Of a DNA stretch of 31,560 nt, positions 8,447 to 16,885 are shown piece by piece (position 1 is the stretch's first letter; each line of letters opens with the position of its first letter). The position numbers were made by a program, and so were the translations under genes. The notes under the pieces were generated by a model. That model searched no databases and had not been told where the DNA came from. It saw only the letters and a program-made list of their open reading frames with translations. Source of the DNA: JAZKDW01 sp040387375 (GTDB lineage: Bacteria; Pseudomonadota; Gammaproteobacteria; Burkholderiales; Burkholderiaceae_D); NCBI GenBank assembly GCA_040387375.1, contig JAZKDW010000052.1:1-31560 (forward strand), read 5' to 3'.

Positions 8447-9238
8447 ATGCTGAGGAAAAAAATGTTCGCGGCAAGAGCTGCTCTGGTGTTTGTGCTTGCA
8501 GTCCATGGCGGTATAAGCCCGGCGTGGGCTGGCATCCCTACGTTTGACTTCGCAAGCATGACAAACGCCCTCAAGTCTATTGAGCAAAGTAAGGCGCAGA
8601 TTGATCTGCTAATGAACCAGTACACAACGCTGCAGACTCAACTCGCCACGCAGGCAGATCAACTCACTAATATGCGCCAGAACACGGCCGTGCCTGCCGG
8701 ATATATCTGGGATCAGGCAAGTGCCAACATCACACAACTGCGTGACTCCATCGATACCCTCAGCCAATACAAGAACCAGGTCGGCAGCATCGACAGCTAC
8801 CTGTCGAAGTTCCAGGACGTGGCATATTACGAATCGTCGCCGTGCTTCAAACCACCTGGTTGTTCCGATGCCCAGTTCGCCGCCCTAGGCAATGACGGGG
8901 CCAGACTCAGTTCGGAGACGCAGAAGAAATCGAACGATGCGCTGTTCAAAGGCCTTGACCGTCAGATCACCGCATTGAAAAACGACGCAGACCAATTGCA
9001 GCGCCTGCAAAAAGGGGCGCAAGGCGCCACGGGCCAGATGCAGGCCATCCAGTTTGCCAGTCAGCTCGCGAGTCATCAAAGCAACCAGCTCTTGCAGATT
9101 CGCGGCCTGCTGATTGCCCAGCAAAACACAATTGCAACCCGCAATCAGGCGCTCGCGGATCGCGAAGCGATCGAAGCCGCGTCATCCGCCGTGGTCCGCC
9201 GGGGTGCTTTCGCGCCAAGTCCGGCGCGTAATTGGTAA
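8447..9238 (+). CDS. trbJ: TrbJ, VirB5-type periplasmic pilus-assembly protein
   Basis: This 263-residue secreted protein has a signal peptide ending near SPAWA, followed by a Gln-rich, strongly helical mature chain (for example IEQSKAQIDLLMNQYTTLQ) typical of TrbJ/VirB5 minor pilus proteins. A Cys pair in SSPCFKPPGC may form a disulfide. Three starts are possible: GTG 8435, ATG 8447 and ATG 8462. AAGGAAAGG supports 8447, GAGG supports 8462, and all keep the signal peptide. This gene and the next two have somewhat less extreme GC than trbE-trbI. trbK begins 14 bp after its stop. Confidence 0.9.
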   Translation: MLRKKMFAARAALVFVLAVHGGISPAWAGIPTFDFASMTNALKSIEQSKAQIDLLMNQYTTLQTQLATQADQLTNMRQNTAVPAGYIWDQASANITQLRDSIDTLSQYKNQVGSIDSYLSKFQDVAYYESSPCFKPPGCSDAQFAALGNDGARLSSETQKKSNDALFKGLDRQITALKNDADQLQRLQKGAQGATGQMQAIQFASQLASHQSNQLLQIRGLLIAQQNTIATRNQALADREAIEAASSAVVRRGAFAPSPARNW

Positions 9239-9252
9239 GGAGGAGGAAACTC

Positions 9253-9459
9253 ATGAACGCAAAACGATTTTTATCCGCGGTCTTTTCCGCAATGCTTGCT
9301 GTCCTGATCCTGGGATGCGGACAAAAGCCGGACGTGGCAGCCATGGCCTGTTCCGATTATGACAAGTTAACCGACCCGGTACAGAAGGCGGAACTGCAGA
9401 AAAGGTGTCCGCGTGTTGGCGGCGAGCCCTTCAAGCCCAGTCCTCAAAAAAGTTGGTAA
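9253..9459 (+). CDS. trbK: TrbK/EexN-type entry-exclusion lipoprotein
   Basis: This small lipoprotein (68 residues) has a signal segment and a lipobox ILGC with Cys22 as the lipid anchor. The mature part is short and hydrophilic with two further Cys residues; KAELQKRCP resembles the terminal Cys region of EexN/TrbK proteins. In RP4, TrbK sits in the cytoplasmic membrane and blocks entry of a related plasmid. A strong GGAGGAGG precedes the ATG. Position between trbJ and trbL is the main support, because these proteins diverge quickly. Its retention suggests the ancestor was a conjugative element. Confidence 0.82.
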   Translation: MNAKRFLSAVFSAMLAVLILGCGQKPDVAAMACSDYDKLTDPVQKAELQKRCPRVGGEPFKPSPQKSW

Positions 9460-9473
9460 GGGCTGGATTGGAG

Positions 9474-11306
9474 ATGAGAAAGCCAGGTCTATCCGGATTT
9501 GCAGCCATGCCGTTCCTGCTATGGCTGGCGCTCGTGTCTTGCGATGCGCAGGCGGCGATCGACAGCGCGGGAATCCTGGATAACGCTCTTACTCGATATA
9601 ACCAGGTTGCGACTGGTTGGGCTGGGATTATCACAACATATGCGACAACGTTATTCTGGGCATTAGTCAATATCAGCATGGTGTGGACATTTGGCATGAT
9701 GGCCTTGCGCAAGGCGGACATCGGCGAGTTTTTTGCCGAGTTCATCCGTTTCACGGTATTTACCGGCTTCTTCTGGTGGCTGCTGCTGAATGGCCCGGGA
9801 TTCGCCAACGATATCATCGCGTCCATGCGCAAGATTGGCAGCCAGGCCGCAGGTACAGGTGCAGGTCAAGATCTCACACCTTCCGGGATTGTCGATATAG
9901 GTTTCGCCATTTTCTCCAGGGTGCTCGATCAGTCATCAATATGGTCACTGGTAGATAGCGTAGTGGGTATCCTCATCAGCGCCATTGTGCTTGTGGTCCT
10001 GGCGTTGATCGGTGTGAACATGCTTTTGCTGTTGATCAGTGGATGGGTACTGGCCTTTGCCGGCATTTTCTTTCTGGGATTCGGCGGTTCGCGTTGGACT
10101 TCCGATATGGCAATCAATTATTTCAAAACCATTCTCAGCATCGCCGCACAGCTTTTTACAATGGTTTTGCTGGTAGGCGTAGGCAGGACCTTCATCGACG
10201 GATACTTCAACAACATGAGTGCCGGCATCACTTTGAAAGAACTAGGGGTGATGTTGGTTGTTGCCGTTGTCCTTCTTGCGCTTGTCAATAAAGTGCCGCC
10301 GCTGGTCGGCGGTCTGGCAATCGGGGGAGGGGCCGGTTCGCTTGGTGGCGGATTCGGGGGCGGGGCGGCACTGGCGGCGGCCACAGTGGGCGCGGCTGCG
10401 ATAGCAAAAGCAGGCGCGGCACTGGGAGCGGCCGCGACCAGCATGGCGGGCGCTGGCCAGGCCGTCATGGCGGCATATTCGAAAGCGAACGCATCGGAAA
10501 GTGGAGGCGGCGGGGGAGCGGGGGACCTGATGAAAAGCGCAGGCGGCGGAGGTGGCGACGCGGGCAGTGGCAGTAGTGGAGGTGGCAGCGGTGGTGGTGG
10601 CGCTCTTGCATCCGCCATGGGCGACTCAGGCGGCGGTGGGAGCGATCGCTTCTCCAGCGGATTTACTGCGGGCAGTTCCGATTTCGGCTCAAGCTTCAGC
10701 TCAGGGGCGGGTTCAGGCTCAGGCCGCTCAAGTTCAAGTTCAGGTTCAGGCAGTTCAAGCAACGCCACTGCCAGCGGCACCAAAGGCGGCGCCCAGGGTG
10801 GCGGGCGCAGTGGCATGCAAAACACCAGTGCAGGCGCCAATCCTTACGCGGCCCAGGCGAAGGATCGTGCAAGCGTTAATCCTTATGCCGACCAGGCGGG
10901 GAGTAGTGCAGGCGCCAATCCCTACGCGGGCCAAACGGGAAGTATTGCAAGCACTAATCCTTACGCGGACATGGCGGGGAGCGGTGGCGGAGGTGCGCCG
11001 GGCGAAGTCAAATCAAGCAGCGCCCTTGCCTCGGCGGGCAAGTTTGGCAGGGTTGCGGCTGGCACGGTCGCGAATCTGGCGCAAGGAGCATGGGATGCCG
11101 CGAAAGCCAAAGCCAGCGATCGCACGGGCCAGACAGTCGGCGGCAAGGTCGCGACCGCCATCAATACCCGTGACGCGGCATCCAGATCGGATGTGAACAA
11201 CGGCTCGGCATTCGATGACAACAGCCTGTCGAAGTGGGCTGGAAAATCAGCTGACTTCGATTCGGAAGTGTCAGCCTTCGTCAATCGTGATTCCACAACA
11301 TCCTGA
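9474..11306 (+). CDS. trbL: TrbL, VirB6-type polytopic inner-membrane channel protein
   Basis: This is a 610-residue VirB6/TrbL-family protein, the polytopic inner-membrane part of the translocation channel. A signal-like segment at the start is followed by at least five hydrophobic helices up to about residue 285. A glycine-rich hinge (around PPLVGGLAIGGGAGSLGGG) and an Ala-rich helix come next. The long cytoplasmic or periplasmic tail is very rich in Gly and Ser (about 340-450) and includes four 13-residue NPYA repeats (453-504). I chose ATG 9474; ATG 9507 is possible. The long low-complexity tail is common in TrbL but its sequence here looks lineage-specific. Confidence 0.92.
   Translation: MRKPGLSGFAAMPFLLWLALVSCDAQAAIDSAGILDNALTRYNQVATGWAGIITTYATTLFWALVNISMVWTFGMMALRKADIGEFFAEFIRFTVFTGFFWWLLLNGPGFANDIIASMRKIGSQAAGTGAGQDLTPSGIVDIGFAIFSRVLDQSSIWSLVDSVVGILISAIVLVVLALIGVNMLLLLISGWVLAFAGIFFLGFGGSRWTSDMAINYFKTILSIAAQLFTMVLLVGVGRTFIDGYFNNMSAGITLKELGVMLVVAVVLLALVNKVPPLVGGLAIGGGAGSLGGGFGGGAALAAATVGAAAIAKAGAALGAAATSMAGAGQAVMAAYSKANASESGGGGGAGDLMKSAGGGGGDAGSGSSGGGSGGGGALASAMGDSGGGGSDRFSSGFTAGSSDFGSSFSSGAGSGSGRSSSSSGSGSSSNATASGTKGGAQGGGRSGMQNTSAGANPYAAQAKDRASVNPYADQAGSSAGANPYAGQTGSIASTNPYADMAGSGGGGAPGEVKSSSALASAGKFGRVAAGTVANLAQGAWDAAKAKASDRTGQTVGGKVATAINTRDAASRSDVNNGSAFDDNSLSKWAGKSADFDSEVSAFVNRDSTTS
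10830..10985 (+). repeat. Four 39-bp tandem repeats inside trbL (NPYA repeats)
   Basis: Units start at 10830, 10869, 10908 and 10947. Each encodes 13 residues, with A(G/S)xNPYAxQAGSx as the rough consensus. Units 1 and 3 (AGANPYA) resemble each other more than units 2 and 4 (ASVNPYA, ASTNPYA), which suggests duplication of a two-unit block. The reading frame is preserved, so copy number could vary without breaking trbL. Confidence 0.9.
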
Positions 11307-11325
11307 CCACAACGGAGGATCCACC

Positions 11326-11889
11326 ATGCAAGTCAAAACCATTTTCGCATCCGCCGTCCTTGTCATCGCAGCGTCCTCGATTTCTGGCACGGCCTTCGCA
11401 CAACAGGAACTGAACGATGAACAGACGCTGGCATGCGAGGCAATCCTGTGTCTGGCGGCGCCGCACCGGCCAGGTGAATGCACGCGGTCGATCAAACGGT
11501 ATTTCAGCATTTCACACAAGAGGATCTGGGACACCATCAAGGCGCGCGGCAATTTCCTCAAGCTGTGCCCGACGGCGAACGGGACACCGAAAATGGAGGC
11601 CCTCGTGGACGCGATGGCGAATGGTGCCGGCCGTTGCAACGCAGAAGAGTTTAATAGCACTCTGATTTACCAGATCGGGAATATCGAGGAGACTCGCTAC
11701 GTCATCTCGAGCGGGATGCCAGCTTATTGCAGCGTCTACGCAAGGAACGAGTACACCAATCTCGCAGGCACCCTGCCGAGGTACGTTGGCAGGGAGGATG
11801 ATGGCGGATACTGGGTTGAACCAGGCGACTATGAACGGGCCTTGAAGGAATACAACACGCGCCGCAACATCACATTCGGCGACAACTAA
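11326..11889 (+). CDS. trbM: TrbM family secreted protein
   Basis: This 187-residue protein has a signal peptide (cut after AFA at 25) and the TrbM family pattern: Cys37 in ACEAILCL, RPGEC at 48-52, RYFSI, and FLKLCP ending at Cys81. These conserved cysteines probably form disulfides in the periplasm. In RP4, trbM is not strictly required for transfer and its biochemical role is unknown. The ATG follows GGAGG at eight bases. It sits between trbL and trbN, as in RP4. Confidence 0.9.
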   Translation: MQVKTIFASAVLVIAASSISGTAFAQQELNDEQTLACEAILCLAAPHRPGECTRSIKRYFSISHKRIWDTIKARGNFLKLCPTANGTPKMEALVDAMANGAGRCNAEEFNSTLIYQIGNIEETRYVISSGMPAYCSVYARNEYTNLAGTLPRYVGREDDGGYWVEPGDYERALKEYNTRRNITFGDN

Positions 11890-11902
11890 GGAATAACGCG
11901 CG

Positions 11903-12415
11903 ATGCCTTTTGCCGATCTTCCGCCCCGGCTGCAAGAGCGTGTGGTCTGCTCGATCTCGGCCGCCGTGAAATACGACGTGCCGGCCAACATCGTTCTTGC
12001 GGTCGCCGAGAGCGAAGCCGGCAAACCGGGCCAGTGGGTGAAGAACCGCAACGGCACGCATGATGTCGGTCCGATGCAGTTCAATACCGCCTACCTGCGC
12101 GAACTGAGCCGCTATGGCATCACGGCCAATGATGTGGCAGCGGCCGGCTGCTATTCGTTCGACCTGGCCGCATGGCGGCTGCGGCAGCATATTCGCAACG
12201 ACCGCGGCGACTTGTGGACCAGGGCCGCGAACTATCATTCGCGCACGCCGAAATACAACGTGGTCTATCGCGCCCGCCTGATGCGCCACGCGGTCAAGTG
12301 GGCCGATTGGCTCGACGCCCGTTTTGTTACCTACGAGGTGACGCAGGCAGGCATGGCGCCATCGGCCCAGGCCGCCGACCCTGTGCCGCGCCAGTTCACC
12401 ACTCACGGCAAATAG
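11903..12415 (+). CDS. trbN: TrbN, lytic transglycosylase-like (SLT fold)
   Basis: This 170-residue protein has an SLT/lysozyme-like fold. Glu36 in VAESEAG is the likely catalytic acid. The downstream DVGPMQFN (54-61) and the AANYHSRTP stretch are typical of transglycosylases that open peptidoglycan for the channel. No clear signal peptide is visible, so export may need another route or an upstream start that I cannot see. It is placed between trbM and trbP, as expected for trbN. Confidence 0.9.
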   Translation: MPFADLPPRLQERVVCSISAAVKYDVPANIVLAVAESEAGKPGQWVKNRNGTHDVGPMQFNTAYLRELSRYGITANDVAAAGCYSFDLAAWRLRQHIRNDRGDLWTRAANYHSRTPKYNVVYRARLMRHAVKWADWLDARFVTYEVTQAGMAPSAQAADPVPRQFTTHGK

Positions 12416-12428
12416 GGCAGGAGGACAC

Positions 12429-13202
12429 TTGCCGCAAACGCGACCCACACTTCCGGACAATCCATCGCAAACCCGGGCACCGTCGCCATCGGGTGGGCTG
12501 TCGATGCCGCGCCTGGCGATCACCGATGGCACCATCGAAGCACTGAAATGGCTGGCGCTGATCCTGATGACCGTCGATCACATCGACAAGTACCTGTTCA
12601 ACGCCGGCATGCCGCTGCTGTTCGATGCAGGACGGCTGGCGATGCCGATATTCGCTGTCGTCCTTGGCTACAACCTGGCGCGGCAGGGCGCGCTGGCGCG
12701 TGGTGTTTACCATCGCACCGCGTTGCGCCTGTCCATTGCCGGCCTGACCGCGACCCCACCCTTCATCGCGCTCGGCGGCCTTGCCGCGGGATGGTGGCCA
12801 CTGAACATCATGTTCATGCTGCTGGCCGCCACCGCCATGCTGTATCTGATCGAATTGGGCGGCAAGCGGCACCTCGCCGGCGCCGCCGCCGTATTCCTGA
12901 TCGGCGGCAGTTCGGTTGAATTCTGGTGGCCGGCGCTGGTTATCTGCCTGGCCGTCTGGTGCTACTGCAAGCGTCCTGGCCTGCCGGCGCTGCTGCTCCT
13001 GATTGCGGCCACTGCCGCGCTCGAGTTCATCAACGGCAACCTGTGGGCGCTGGCCGCGTTGCCGGTGATCGCCGCATCCTCTCTCGTCGATCTGCGCGTG
13101 CCGCGCTTGCGCTGGGTCTTCTACGTTTTTTATCCGCTGCATCTGTGCATGTTGTGGCTAATCCGGATGCCAATGCGCAAGGCCGGATACCTGTTTTTTT
13201 AA
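12429..13202 (+). CDS. trbP: TrbP, TraX-family membrane acetyltransferase-like protein
   Basis: This is a 257-residue polytopic membrane protein of the TraX family. F-plasmid TraX N-acetylates pilin; RP4 TrbP is related but not essential for transfer. The family start is seen in LKWLALILMTVDHIDKYL (39-56), followed by about seven to eight hydrophobic segments and YVFYPLHLCMLWLIR near the end. A strong GCAGGAGG lies just before a TTG at 12429, which supports that start. An ATG at 12504 (residue 26) would drop a hydrophilic, proline-rich leader and is the alternative. No trbO-like gene lies between trbN and trbP. Confidence 0.88.
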   Translation: MPQTRPTLPDNPSQTRAPSPSGGLSMPRLAITDGTIEALKWLALILMTVDHIDKYLFNAGMPLLFDAGRLAMPIFAVVLGYNLARQGALARGVYHRTALRLSIAGLTATPPFIALGGLAAGWWPLNIMFMLLAATAMLYLIELGGKRHLAGAAAVFLIGGSSVEFWWPALVICLAVWCYCKRPGLPALLLLIAATAALEFINGNLWALAALPVIAASSLVDLRVPRLRWVFYVFYPLHLCMLWLIRMPMRKAGYLFF

Positions 13203-13219
13203 AATTGTGAAAGGCGAGC

Positions 13220-14257
13220 ATGGAAACACCTGACCAGGACGTTCCGGAAGACGACATCGAATCAAACGATGCGGATTTTTCATTCGTAAGCGAGGAGGTC
13301 ATCTTCGATGAGTTCGATGTGGGCGCCGGCAAAAAATTGCCGCTCACGTTAAGGACCTATGAAAATGGCGTCCAGAAGCTGCATTGGGGTATCAGCGAGA
13401 ATTTCGGGCAGCAACTGGAAAAAATAAAAGTGCTTCTGGAAGAACGTGGGCTTGAACTTGATTCGCTGAACCTGGGACAGTTTTACCGGTCGGGCATGTT
13501 CCTGATCGTCCAGCCAAAAGGCATGCTGGCCGAACAGCTGGACGAACAGGAACGTCTTGAAGAAGCCAGCACAGACGATCGGGTCGCTCTGATGGCGGAC
13601 GCCTTCGCCGCATTACGCGATATTCAGGATCAAGACGATCCGGCCCGGACCATGAGGAATCCGAAAGTCATCGAGGAAGTCATCCTCAACGAATACGACA
13701 ACGAGCTGCGCAGATACGTGCCGGTAACCTTGCGTACCCATGATAAAACCGGCGGCCAGGAACTGTACCGGGATTACAGCGCGCAGTTCGACGAGCATGT
13801 GAAGAAAGCCGCGGCGATCCTGCGAGCGCGCGGCCTTGAGGTAAGTCCGCCGGGATTTTCTTCGAACCTCGGTGCGTTCATGTCGGTCGGTCCAAAAGGG
13901 ACCGGGACCGGTACTGTCAGGCAGCGCCTGTTCGTGATGGACGGTGAGAGCCATCTTCAGGTCTGGCAAGCCGGCGCCTGGAAAGATAGTCAGGTGAAGC
14001 AAGCCGGCAATCTTGGCCCGGGCATCTACAACCTTTACCTGGCCCAGTCCGCAGCCGAGAACCGGGTCCACGACGGCATGATTGTCCATGTCGACAAAGA
14101 CGCCGTGTATCAGCAGCACGGCGGTAGTTTTACCAGTCACGATATCGGCAAATTCGACAAAGTCCCCGTGGCCGGTGAATTCAAAAGCATTTCCTACGAA
14201 TGGGGCCGCGCCGTGCTTGCGCCGGGAGTGGTCACGCGTGGGCGAGGGATGCATTGA
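13220..14257 (+). CDS. Two-repeat protein with C-terminal KfrB-like module; unknown function
   Basis: I do not recognise this 345-residue protein as a whole. Residues about 26-101 and 152-227 are an internal duplication sharing VI(F/L)xE(F/Y)D, P(L/V)TLRT, a helical stretch ending in RGLE, and a final PKG. Residues about 236-345 form a module that is roughly half identical to the end of the protein at 19502-21199; shared words include PGIYNL, HDGMIVH, DAVYQ, FDKVPV and ISY..GR. This pattern resembles the KfrB-type domain of plasmid proteins. There is no signal peptide or membrane helix, and the first 25 residues are acidic. It lies between trbP and traG in the same operon, after GAAAGGCGAGC. 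It could be a T4SS cargo or adaptor, or a DNA- or partition-related accessory protein. Confidence 0.8.
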   Translation: METPDQDVPEDDIESNDADFSFVSEEVIFDEFDVGAGKKLPLTLRTYENGVQKLHWGISENFGQQLEKIKVLLEERGLELDSLNLGQFYRSGMFLIVQPKGMLAEQLDEQERLEEASTDDRVALMADAFAALRDIQDQDDPARTMRNPKVIEEVILNEYDNELRRYVPVTLRTHDKTGGQELYRDYSAQFDEHVKKAAAILRARGLEVSPPGFSSNLGAFMSVGPKGTGTGTVRQRLFVMDGESHLQVWQAGAWKDSQVKQAGNLGPGIYNLYLAQSAAENRVHDGMIVHVDKDAVYQQHGGSFTSHDIGKFDKVPVAGEFKSISYEWGRAVLAPGVVTRGRGMH

Positions 14258-14354
14258 TCGTGGGTTCAGTGGCCTGGCGTTGCGTCCATTGCCTGCATTC
14301 CTTGCACCCCGGCCAATCACCCCAAGGTTCAATCAGAACGGAAGGTCCGGACAG

Positions 14355-16274
14355 ATGAGCGAGCGGTACAACAACACTGCAGGTCCGCAGGTACAGAGGA
14401 AAAATGCCGGCGGCGGAAAGAGCATTCCGGCGCTGGCACTGCTCAGCATGGCCGGCGCATTATCGGCAGCGACCCAATACTTTGCCCATCTCTTCCAATA
14501 CCAGCCCGCGCTCGGCGCCCATTTTCACCATCTGTACGCGCCCTGGTCGATCGTGACCTGGGGCCGCAATTATTACGGCGCCTATCCCGATGAAATCATG
14601 CGCGCCGGTAGTATTGGCATTGCGATTGCCGGTGTCGGCCTGATCCTGCTGGTGGTGGCGAAGATGATCGCCGCCAATACGGCCAGGCCGGATGCCTACC
14701 TGCACGGATCCGCGCGCTGGGCCAACAAGAAAGACATCCAGGCGGCCGGCCTGCTGCCGCGCCCTGCGACACTGAAGGACACCATCACCGGCAAGAACCC
14801 GCGCCGCAGCGACGCCGTGTATGTCGGCGCCTGGATGGACAAACGCGGGCGGCAGCATTACCTGCGCCACGGCGGCCCCGAACATGTGTTGTGTTACGCC
14901 CCGACCCGATCCGGCAAAGGTGTCGGACTGGTTTTGCCCACCCTGCTGTCATGGGAAAAAAGCGCCGTCATCACGGACCTCAAGGGCGAGCTATGGGCCA
15001 TCACTTCCGGCTGGCGGCAAAAACATGCGAACAACAAGGTATTGCGATTCGAGCCGGCGACATCCAGCGGCAGCGTGTGCTGGAACCCGCTCGATGAAAT
15101 CCGCATCGGCACCGAAAGCGAAGTAGGCGACGTACAGAATCTCGCCACCCTGATTGTCGACCCGGACGGCAAAGGCCTGGAAAGCCACTGGCAGAAAACC
15201 GCGCAAGCCTTGCTGGTCGGCGTGGTCCTGCACGTACTCTTCAAAGCCCGGCTGGAAGGCACGCCGGCAACCTTGCCGTCCATCGACGCCATGCTGGCCG
15301 ATCCGAATCGCGACATCACCGAACTGTGGATGGAAATGATGCAGTACGGCCATGTCAACGGTGAAAACCATCCAGTCATCGGCGCGTCGGCGCGCGACAT
15401 GCTCGATCGACCCGACGAGGAAGCCGGTTCGGTGCTGTCGACCGCAAAATCCTACCTCGCGCTATATCGCGATCCGGTGGTCGCCGCCAACGTCAGCAAG
15501 TCCGAGTTTCGGGTCAAAGACCTGATGAACCACAACAGCCCGGTCAGCCTGTACATTGTCACGCGGCCGAACGACAAGGCGCGCTTGCGGCCGCTGGTGC
15601 GGGTGCTGGTCAACATGATCGTGCGGCTGCTGGCGGACAAGATGGACTTCGAGAACGGGCGCGCCAAGGTCAATTACAAACACCGCCTGCTGATGATGCT
15701 GGACGAGTTCCCCAGCCTTGGCAAACTCGAGATCCTGCAGGAGTCGCTGGCCTTCGTCGCCGGCTACGGCATCAAGTGCTACCTGATCTGCCAGGACATC
15801 AACCAGATCAAGAGCCGCGAAACAGGCTACGGCCATGATGAAACCATCACCTCCAACTGCCACGTCCAGAATGCCTATCCGCCCAACCGCATCGAGACCG
15901 CCGAGCACCTGTCCAAGCTGAGCGGACAAACCACCATCGTCAAGGAACAGATCACCACCAGCGGCCGCCGCACCAGCGCCTTGCTCAGCCAGGTCTCGCG
16001 CATGTTCCAGGAAGTGCAGCGGCCCCTGCTGACCCCGGACGAATGCCTGCGCATGCCCGGGCCGGTCAAGGGCTTGCGCGATGGTGCGGACGTTATCGAG
16101 GAAGCGGGCGACATGGTGGTGTACGTGGCTGGTTATCCGGCGATCTACGGCAAGCAGCCCCTGTATTTCAAGGACGCCGTTTTCCAGGCGCGCGCCTCGG
16201 TGCCGCCGCCAGCGCAAAGCGATCGCCTGAACGTCGCGCCCGCAGTTGGCGCCGGCAGGGCCAACACGGCATGA
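14355..16274 (+). CDS. traG: TraG, VirD4-family type IV coupling ATPase
   Basis: This 639-residue protein recruits substrates to the channel at the inner membrane. Two N-terminal transmembrane segments (about 25-45 and 84-102) flank a small periplasmic loop. Walker A APTRSGKG is at 182-189. Walker B MMLDEFPSLGKL has Asp450-Glu451. The later YLICQDINQIKS segment is also typical. The length is close to RP4 TraG. The ATG at 14355 follows GGAAGG; a longer upstream frame reads back through the previous gene and is rejected. It overlaps traF by four bases. An intact coupling ATPase implies that some substrate is still delivered, although no relaxase is encoded in the window. Confidence 0.95.
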   Translation: MSERYNNTAGPQVQRKNAGGGKSIPALALLSMAGALSAATQYFAHLFQYQPALGAHFHHLYAPWSIVTWGRNYYGAYPDEIMRAGSIGIAIAGVGLILLVVAKMIAANTARPDAYLHGSARWANKKDIQAAGLLPRPATLKDTITGKNPRRSDAVYVGAWMDKRGRQHYLRHGGPEHVLCYAPTRSGKGVGLVLPTLLSWEKSAVITDLKGELWAITSGWRQKHANNKVLRFEPATSSGSVCWNPLDEIRIGTESEVGDVQNLATLIVDPDGKGLESHWQKTAQALLVGVVLHVLFKARLEGTPATLPSIDAMLADPNRDITELWMEMMQYGHVNGENHPVIGASARDMLDRPDEEAGSVLSTAKSYLALYRDPVVAANVSKSEFRVKDLMNHNSPVSLYIVTRPNDKARLRPLVRVLVNMIVRLLADKMDFENGRAKVNYKHRLLMMLDEFPSLGKLEILQESLAFVAGYGIKCYLICQDINQIKSRETGYGHDETITSNCHVQNAYPPNRIETAEHLSKLSGQTTIVKEQITTSGRRTSALLSQVSRMFQEVQRPLLTPDECLRMPGPVKGLRDGADVIEEAGDMVVYVAGYPAIYGKQPLYFKDAVFQARASVPPPAQSDRLNVAPAVGAGRANTA

Positions 16275-16807
16275 GCAGGCTCTGGAAACGGCTCACCAAT
16301 GGCATCGCCATCGGCGGTGCAGTGGTGCTCGCGCTGGGCATGGGCTGCCAGGCTGCCGGCGCTCGCTTCAATAGCACCGGAAGCATCCCCATCGGCCTGT
16401 ACTGGATGAGCAATGCGCCCGTGACCAAGGGCGCCTACGTGCTGTTCTGCCCGCCGCAGGCGGCCGCGTTCGAAGAGGCAAGGGCGCGTGCTTATATCGG
16501 CGCCGGATTTTGCCCGGGCGAGTACGGCTACATGATGAAACGCGTGTCCGGGGTTGGCGGCGACACGGTTGCCATCGATGAGACAGGAGTATGGATAAAT
16601 CAGGTGCTGTCGCCGCTGAGCGCACAACTGAAAGCGGACAAGGCTGGCCGGCCTATGCCGCGCTACCACCGCGGCAGCTTCACCCTGTCGGACAACGAGG
16701 TGCTGCTGATGTCGGACATCAGCGCCAGGTCATTCGATGGCCGCTACTTCGGCCCGGTGCGCCGCTCGCAAATCCAGGGGGTGATCCGGCCTGTTTTTAC
16801 GTGGTGA
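16271..16807 (+). CDS. traF: TraF, signal-peptidase-like pilin maturation protease
   Basis: This 178-residue protein has one N-terminal membrane helix and a LepB-like periplasmic domain (peptidase family S26). The catalytic candidates are Ser38 (in GSIPIGLYW), Lys90 (in YMMKRVSGVGGD) and Asp156 (in ARSFDGRYFGP). Each is one residue further along than the Ser37/Lys89/Asp155 I recall for RP4 TraF. RP4 TraF removes the final residues of TrbC and closes the peptide circle. With TrbC at 1673 still carrying AEIA, this pair looks functional. The ATG overlaps the traG stop. Confidence 0.94.
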   Translation: MSRLWKRLTNGIAIGGAVVLALGMGCQAAGARFNSTGSIPIGLYWMSNAPVTKGAYVLFCPPQAAAFEEARARAYIGAGFCPGEYGYMMKRVSGVGGDTVAIDETGVWINQVLSPLSAQLKADKAGRPMPRYHRGSFTLSDNEVLLMSDISARSFDGRYFGPVRRSQIQGVIRPVFTW

Positions 16808-16885
16808 GGCTCGTTTCCCGACTGCAAAAAGACAAGGCCGAACGATCAACACAAGGAACAATTCTGTGGAGAACAGGAAGCGGTA

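Noticed and set aside
10118..10840. Proline-rich minus-strand frame antisense to trbL
   Set aside because: The proline runs are the reverse complement of the Gly codons of the TrbL tail.
14258..14354. Possible oriT between the module protein and traG
   Set aside because: I saw no RP4-type nic sequence next to an inverted repeat. The 97 bp are unremarkable.
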